This document shows positions 57,862 through 64,000 of a DNA stretch of 64,000 bases, piece by piece. The notes below the pieces were generated by a model that was given only the letters and a program-made list of their open reading frames with translations, made no database searches and was not told the origin of the DNA. The translations under genes were made by a program, and so were the position numbers. Origin of the DNA: Adiantum capillus-veneris (lineage: Eukaryota > Streptophyta > Polypodiopsida > Polypodiales > Pteridaceae); NCBI GenBank assembly GCA_014529385.2, contig CM043960.1, forward strand, positions 71,489,910 through 71,553,909. Direction: 5' to 3'. Numbering within the stretch: position 1 is the stretch's first letter; every line of letters begins with the position of its first letter.

Positions 57862-58317
57862 TTTTTAATGTCTCATGAATGGTCTTCTGAGTATGATGTC
57901 TTAGTTGTTCTTCTTGACAAAATCAACAATGAAAAATGTATGGTCATACTCAATTCCACAAGAGATGACAATATATTTCTCTAGAAGTCCTGGGGGTTTC
58001 TCCATATATCTATCTACGAGTTATAGTTTCATTCTTCTTGCTCTTAGAGCATGGTTTCCCCATTTTTTCCATGTTTCTTTTGTAGCAATGGCTACCATAT
58101 CCCCACTGTCGAGAATTTCCATGGTGGTGACACCTTGAAATTCTATAGGAAGAGTCGTGTTGACATCTTCACCTTCACAATATTCTCCAACTTTGTTCAA
58201 TGGTACTAGCCTAGTAGTTATGAGAGGTTTTTTGAGTTCTAGGATTCCCTCTTGAATTTGTGTCAAAAGATCCTTCACACCAAAATTTTCCAGAAAACCT
58301 CCTACCATCATCCACAT
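57862..58317 (-). pseudogene. First (canonical) protease of element B2
   Basis: The minus-strand frame 58317-58021 includes PIEFQGVTTMEILDSGDMVA, with the retropepsin DSG triplet and the usual preceding strand, then TWKKWGNHALRARRM. After a stop (TAA at about 58018) the domain goes on with IVISCGIEYDHTFFIVDF and DIILRRPFMR, the counterpart of the ILGRPF motif. Protease matures the polyprotein. Position before RT is the normal one, so B2 has this protease in addition to the retropepsin-like domain after integrase. Three stops are visible. Confidence 0.75.
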
Positions 58318-58637
58318 GTTAGGTCATATTCATAATAGCTCAGCTAACATTATTGTGCATGTCATAGTTGTCGAAAAAATGTCTATCAGCCCCTAACAGA
58401 CAGTGACTTTCCTGAAAAAGAGTCTTTGTGATGGGACTGCAACAACATCTATTTTGGCCTCATGCTCACTCATATAGGATGGTAGTATTCTTAGCAAATG
58501 AGGTTGTCTATCTATAGATATCATTGAAAAAAAACACTCCTCTCCCCTTATTGGTTTGATTTACATGTTTGCTCAGCTCAATAGATTTCTTGGCCTCTTT
58601 GAACTATTTCCATAGATCATCAAGACTATCTATTTCT

Positions 58638-58959
58638 CTACACTCCTTTGGTATACCTAGGTGGAATCAATCGATTCGTGTTATTTATCACTATCTTTGG
58701 TCCTGGTGCTGGTGGTTTGGTTTTTGGTTTGTGCTTCTCGCTAGAACATGGTTCTATTGGCTCTTGGTCTAGTGGGATTATTGGTGTTGGTGGGACAATT
58801 ATCACTTCTTTTGGTTTCCCAATTGGGGGTTCTAGTAAAGCTTGGGTTGTTTGAATCATTTTTTGACACATTTCAAGAATCTTCTTCTCTAGTTCTGCAT
58901 ATGGATATGTCATCCACCTTGTTCTTGGGTTTGGTTGATTTTGAGCCGTGCATCATAGG
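58638..58959 (-). pseudogene. Element B2 gag remnant, right part
   Basis: The minus-strand frame from 58913 reads YAELEKKILEMCQKMIQTTQ, then a Pro-rich linker (PPTPIIPLDQEPIEP, KPKTKPPAPGPK). A region of this kind often joins gag and protease. It continues upstream across the hAT-like insertion into 59763-59830. No capsid or zinc-knuckle motif is visible. 58320-58637 between it and protease shows no clear frame. Confidence 0.5.
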
Positions 58960-59762
58960 CCCGGGGGATTCACCATGGAAAACTTACCGCACCACATAAG
59001 TGCAAGGGAGGGAGGGTTGGGGGGGGGGGGGGGGGTTGGTTTACAAGTTACATAAGCGTATAAGTTAGGGGAAGGCCCCCAATAATTTATCTCCCAAGCT
59101 TAAAAATAAGGGAGGGAGTATCATATTTATTGGTTGGGTGGGAGGAGAAGTGAGAAAAGGAAAAAATGAGAGGAAGTTTTTGTGTTTCAAAATCATGGCT
59201 TCCCAAAAGAGTCTGCCCTTGAACTTTTGAGTCAATAGATATAAAGATCCACTCAAGCACCAACATTGCTTTGTATCGATTTCTTGTTTTGTGATTATAG
59301 TTCATTTGTTGAGGGATGAAACCTATAAAAAGTTTGTACAAATGCAAATTTACACAAAGAACCTAGCACAACTTTATGATCATGTTTTTGAGTAATTTAG
59401 ATGGGGCAGAATTGGATGAGTAGCTAGAGTACAAGATGAGTGGGTACATAGTTTGAAAGTCAAACTAAGACACATCGAGGGTGCATCTAGTTATCAATAT
59501 AAGTGGTTACTTGATAAATTGCCTTAGTACATTGCCAGTCACTATGCTACACACTTTTTGACTAGTTTTACTCAGTTAGATCATGTGAGACCTAAATTTT
59601 GTATGTAAGATCCCTAGGGGTATGATAATTTTTGACATTGATTGTCGTATAAGCGTAGAAAGGGGGGTCATATTTCCTAGTATGATTCGTATATAGGGGT
59701 TTTATCACAATTGTCCGCTCGCAGGTGGCGTCCCATTTTATATATAGAGTGAATCCCCCGGG
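58960..59762 (+). mobile_element. hAT-like nonautonomous element, copy 2
   Basis: 803 bp with perfect 14-bp terminal inverted repeats CCCGGGGGATTCAC, flanked by the 8-bp duplication ATCATAGG (58952-58959, 59763-59770). It matches copy 1 at both ends and over the block 59400-59762 against 27440-27774. It is longer, partly through a 17-base G run at 59019-59035 and a longer central segment. No transposase is present. Confidence 0.88.
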
Positions 59763-59830
59763 ATCATAGGCTTTGAGGAGGGCATCTAATGGTTCATTAA
59801 CCCTAGTCAATTGTTTGTTTTGACTATGCT
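59763..59830 (-). pseudogene. Element B2 gag remnant, left part
   Basis: The minus-strand frame TRVNEPLDALLKAYD runs into the hAT-like insertion. Leaving out the insertion and one copy of the 8-bp duplication, it continues directly as ARLKINQTQ at 58950, so this was one frame before the insertion. Confidence 0.55.
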
Positions 59831-62800
59831 TTAAAGATTTTCCCAGTTAATTTTCAACTTGACTTTATATTGATAGGTCAAATTCTAAATTTTGTGTGTA
59901 TCCAACAATTTTTGACTTTTAGTGGGATTTTTGGCTCCTTACCCCGATCTTTTGTCTTTTTTGTTGGTAGAACCCCTATATTTTTCTTGCCTATGCTGAC
60001 AATCTATAGTGTAAATCTCTCTAGTCCAAAACCCCAAAAAGGTACATGAAGTGTGACTCAATCCTTGCATGGGTTAGACTTCAAAATTTTCAGCAGCTTG
60101 TTATTTGTAAACTATTTCCCAACTTTGTGCTTGGTTTGAATCCCAATTTGCATTTCCCTTTTGTGTTTTGCAATTTTCAAGTAGTATTTCCAAATTTCCT
60201 TGTCTAATGGGACTTTTGAAATATTTTTGAGCTCAAAGGATTGCATCGTTTTGATCTTCTCCATCAACCCTTATCGTTCAATGTGAACTCGAATTTTCCT
60301 TTTTTTTGGCATGAGGTACATGAATCGTGATTCATGTTCCTCCATAGTTTGCACTAAGCTCTTTGAAGCTTTTCTAGTTTGGCTTAGTAAGGTCTTTGAT
60401 TCTCTAAAGTTTGTTTACCTTTTTCCCTATCTACCAACACTTATTTAGTTATAGAATTTTTGAACTAAATATGGTTCTCATAATTTTTCTCTACCTTGCA
60501 TAGCCCCAAGTGATGGTTTTTTTCCTCTGAATTTGAAAAAAAATAGGATGCTATGAAATGAACAAAATGTGATTTTTTTTCTAATGGGGGTTGTGTGTAC
60601 AACAATCTAAAATTATTAGGAAAATTGGAGTCTAAAATTCTTGAAAGTCACTCAATCACAATACTCTGTGCTATCAAGTGGTATTTTAGATAGTACTCGA
60701 CCTCTAGACTCTACCAAGTGACAAAAAACTCGTCTTTGCCACTATGTTACTAATATGAAATGGGATGGTTTTAAAGTAGTTCTTCTTATAAAGTGAAAAT
60801 ATGATCACAAGAGGTCACCTTATCATTATAGGTTCTAATCCTTGGCAACGACATCAATGCTAGTGGATCATCGCGATGGATGTCATAGCACAACTATTTG
60901 GCACAAGCATACTCTATGTCAATACTCAAGGAAGAGATCGGGGTGGGGCATGGAGACATATTGAATTTGTCAAACCCAATAGAGCTATTGTGACTACAAG
61001 AACACTATAGCGCAATCATGGAATCAACTTAGACGGTTTACAACTACTATGATCAATCCTCTCTCCTACCAACAAATTTATTATTTCTTCAGCCAAACAA
61101 GCTTGGACTGCCACAAAACTTTAGAAGACTATGGACAAGGACTAATAGAACCTATATAGAGCTTTTAAACTCAATTTTAGAGGTTCATAAATCACAATTT
61201 ATGGATTTGTAGGTGTGCAAAACATGAACAAAAGTGGTTGAATAGCTTTCCTTATGCCCTAGGATTAATTTCCTACCAAAACTCAAAATTTACACGAGTA
61301 TAGCACTGTAATAGCACATACACACTCACATAACATACGCATGAACTTAAACAAAATTGACAATGCATGCAATCAAATGAAAGAGAGAGAGGAAAGGAAC
61401 AAAAGGCAATTGTTGAAACTTGATTCTGAATATAAATAGTAGAGAAATGATGATTATAAGTTTGAACCAAGAAGATCTCCTTCTCATACACAGGGTGCTA
61501 TAACTTAATGAGCAAGTGAAAAGCTAGTGAGGGACTAAGAACAAGCAAAGAAATTAGAAGTATGGAGAATTGACCACATTTGAAGGTTTCTTCAAAACAT
61601 TTTTCTTCCCTATGCATAGATTCCCCTGGAAAAATTTGTTATGCATGCAAGGTCTATGTGAAAAATTGTCTTTCATGTATACTATTCCTACATGTATATA
61701 TTATATTGATTGGTTTTTTCTTAAGATCCATGGTGCAGTCAAGGCAAGGGAGGAGAGGGAAACACCATCACCAATTTTGAGAGTGACTACTGGTTCTTGC
61801 AAGCCTCTTTAGAGCCTCGTTGAGAGTGACAAGGAAATGAGGGGATTAACATAGGCTTATGAGGAAGTAGAAGAGTCCACAAGAAAATGAGGGACTTATG
61901 AGGAAGTAGAAGAGTCCATGATTCTTTTAAATTTTTGCCAAATGAAATTTCTTCATTTGTAAAAGGAATCTTGTTGTGCCTCTCTAATATCATGGTGTTG
62001 CTCCGGAAACTCATCGGCACATAGAAAGCTTGTTTGCATTTACACACAACATACTATTATGCTCATCTTAAACTACAAAGTCTATCAATTGAAAGCACAA
62101 CTTTTTTTTTCTTGCATGCTTTCACACCTTATTCTTAGCTATCTATACACATCGATAAATTTTGTGTGCATATCACTATAACTATGACACAATCACAAAA
62201 TTTTAGCATGCCTAAAAGATCTTGAAAATGAGAGTAAAAATTCAAATATGAGACACTGACATAGCAAAAAAGGAAAAAAAAAAGGTAGATATTTGTAGGT
62301 AATAGTAAAAAATCATCCTTTTTAATGTCATCTAATTTGAAATTTTTACTTGCAACTTTATCAATGAATCAAATTTGTAAACTTTTACGTTTTATAGACT
62401 CACAAGGCTAAGCTTACTATCAATCATTAATAAAAGTATCATATTCAAATTGAAAGTAACTTTACAAAATGGTGAAGGCATCAATAGCACTTGAGCGATG
62501 CAAGAGTGTCAAAACAAAAGAGCTTATTTTTATTTTTATTTTTTGAGAACATTACAGAGCTAATATAGGTCTTTGTGATTGTGGTTCTTCTATGTACACA
62601 TCAATAATTTTTAAAGAAAATCATGTGTATGTCAATTAACGGACATTCAATTAGAGAAAAAAGATTGCTGATGTGCTTTGTTATTTTCGCCACTTGAAAA
62701 TGTCATATATTATTGGCAATCGCTAAAGGGATCTACATGGCTTATTCAGTGAGAGAATACTTTTTAAAAATATGCTTTATATGCTAATTACATTATGGTT

Positions 62801-62843
62801 GTCGATTTGCATGTGCTATTGTTGATACTCTTCCATCCTCAGG
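59831..62843. other. Stretch without recognisable genes
   Basis: AT-rich noncoding-looking sequence with only short ORFs. The first part may be the 5' leader or LTR of B2, but no primer-binding site (GCTCTGATACCA on this strand) was found. A 36-bp segment containing TTATGAGGAAGTAGAAGAGT is repeated at about 61858 and 61888. Confidence 0.45.
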
Positions 62844-62870
62844 ACTAAATAACACATAGCATTAAAGAGG

Positions 62871-62909
<39 letters not shown>

Positions 62910-63223
62910 AAAATTGGGAAAATTGTAGCCGTAGATGGACACTTAAAAACTAGACCCGGGCAATGCCTGTGTTTTAATAATAAAACCCAAAAAAATGGGC
63001 CATGGTAACAACATGTGTGCACGGGTGGGATGGTTACCCCATGCGTTTCAATCTGGGCGACGAGGCTCTGGGTTCAAATCGAGTCGACTCTCGTCTACTT
63101 TTTCGCGTTGACTTGCCTCAAATTTTCGCGCATCCAGGTTTAATCTGCCTCGGGCTTCCCGCGTCCACTTTCGGGCCGTCGATCCCATCACCCCCCTCTC
63201 TTTAATGTTATGTGTTACTTAGT
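62844..63223. mobile_element. Small inverted-repeat element with G-run in its terminal repeat
   Basis: The left end ACTAAATAACACATAGCATT with AAAGAGGGG is mirrored at the right (inverted ACTAAGTAACACATAACATT with AAAGAGAGG). The left repeat runs into a 32-base G run (62874-62905), the right one into CCCCCC. About 380 bp, no transposase. TA at both borders may be the target duplication. The interior is more GC-rich than its surroundings. Confidence 0.65.
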
Positions 63224-63713
63224 GTCGTGGCTCTCCCGTCATCTTTTGTTAACGTCATCACAAACATCTTTTGTTAACATTATCACAAAAAATCTTGCTA
63301 GCGAAGTGGAAAAAATACTTATGCCTTAATTTTAAAGGGAATATCTATTTGTCTTCAACCTTGCATGTGCAAACAATTTAGCAATGATGGGGCGTACTCC
63401 TACCAAAAAAAGATGCGGCTTGGAAAAAAACAAGATGATTGTGATGCTCAATAAGTCGTATATTTGTACTAGATATATAAGTGCACATACTTTTGTCACT
63501 GTGAGGTAGTAAAGATAAGTGCACATACTTTTGTCACTGTGGACTATCCATCAAAAAGAGAAGCTAGGAAGCTTAGCGAAGAGAGAGTTGACACTTACAA
63601 CTATGGAAAATAGCAATGACTTCAAAATGATATCACTATCACCAATAGAAAATTTCCCATCTTCTTACTGTATTTTTCTCTTATCCTCTTTCCCTCAAGA
63701 TGAGACTATTATT
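63224..63713. other. Stretch without genes, with a 40-bp tandem duplication
   Basis: ATAAGTGCACATACTTTTGT with the next bases (CACTGTG) occurs at 63477 and 63516. Otherwise nothing is recognised. Confidence 0.5.
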
Positions 63714-63876
63714 TGTTAGGTAAAGGTGGTGTACCTCACCGTGCTTTGTCCGTGTCCATCGGCCAGTGTTCGGCTACCCATATTTATCTCCTTATTCTTT
63801 ATACATACAAAGAATAAGGAGCTCTCACTTATATTCTCACATGATGCTCACACAGTGAGATTTGGAGCTCCACCCC

Positions 63877-63920
<44 letters not shown>

Positions 63921-63963
63921 CTTAGCACTCTGTGCACACGCACTGTATCTGCGCACTCATAAC
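63714..63963 (+). repeat. Possible LTR end at the right edge
   Basis: The primer-binding-site match at 63964 implies that an LTR ends just before it. TGTTAGG at 63714 is a possible start but has no second copy in the window to confirm it. A CT microsatellite lies at 63881-63918. Confidence 0.3.
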
Positions 63964-63973
63964 TGGTATCAGA
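63964..63973 (+). promoter_or_regulatory. Partial primer-binding site at the right edge
   Basis: TGGTATCAGA, then ATGG, matches the first ten bases of the initiator-Met primer-binding site used by family A. An element internal region probably continues beyond the window. Confidence 0.5.
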
Positions 63974-64000
63974 ATGGTTTCATTCTCGAAATCGCTTCTA

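Larger units (their letters stand above)
44979..59830 (-). mobile_element. Ty3/gypsy element B2, interrupted by CACTA and hAT-like insertions
   Basis: Minus-strand order: gag remnant (59830-58638, with the hAT-like copy 2 inside), first protease (58317-57860), linker (57861-57319), a family A protease fragment (about 57195-56776), RT N-terminus (56407-55850), deletion, integrase (55830-54945), CACTA insertion (46289-54941), second retropepsin (46170-45815), polypurine tract (44993-44979). Integrase to polypurine tract is colinear with B1 once the CACTA element is set aside. Confidence 0.75.

Noticed and set aside
63020-63100. Possible tRNA gene (CTGGGTTCAAATCGAG)
   Set aside because: A B-box-like motif only; no cloverleaf, and it lies within a small inverted-repeat element.

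Overview
The window is nuclear DNA of a land plant with a large, repeat-rich genome. Evidence: Ty3/gypsy LTR retrotransposons including chromodomain-bearing types, primer-binding sites complementary to initiator tRNA-Met, and a CACTA (En/Spm) DNA transposon whose first gene has the plant-type domain order (CPC cysteine motif, Transposase_21, DUF4218, DUF4216). Long CA/GA microsatellites are frequent. I found no convincing host gene, tRNA or rRNA. The species cannot be fixed from the sequence.

Layout. (1) 1-1740: 3' end of an LTR element ('family D') with an unrecognised protein domain just before the polypurine tract (PPT), then its LTR. (2) 2641-3235: a 125-bp satellite; 3690-4490 (-): a decayed gag. 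(3) 7290-10491 (+): a decayed gypsy element ('B1') with a duplicated integrase zinc-binding unit and a second retropepsin-like domain downstream of integrase. (4) 12415-26107 (+): a tandem array of one chromovirus family ('A'), pol / LTR / full internal region / LTR / gag-protease / LTR stub. (5) 26170-29330: a decayed gag-like coding region with a coiled coil, cut by an 8-bp-TSD (target-site duplication) hAT-like element; 29440-29975: an integrase-chromodomain tail of another gypsy element. (6) 33905-36600 (-): a gypsy PR/RT/RNase H relic ('G'). (7) 37690-41070 (-): second family D copy. (8) 44979-59830 (-): second copy of family B ('B2'), split by the 8653-bp CACTA element (46289-54941) and by a second hAT-like copy (58960-59762). 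(9) 59830-64000: mostly unassigned, one small inverted-repeat element and, at the right edge, an LTR end with a primer-binding site.

How the parts fit. Nearly all recognisable coding sequence is broken retrotransposon. B1 and B2 serve as each other's reference: B1 gives a paralogous empty site for the CACTA insertion, and both show the order integrase - second retropepsin - PPT. The A array shows recombination between copies (shared LTRs, shared stops, a long tract without visible differences beside diverged sequence). The hAT-like pair sits in two different gag-like reading frames with intact 8-bp duplications.

Family letters are local labels. Identities were judged by eye; no alignment or database search was run.
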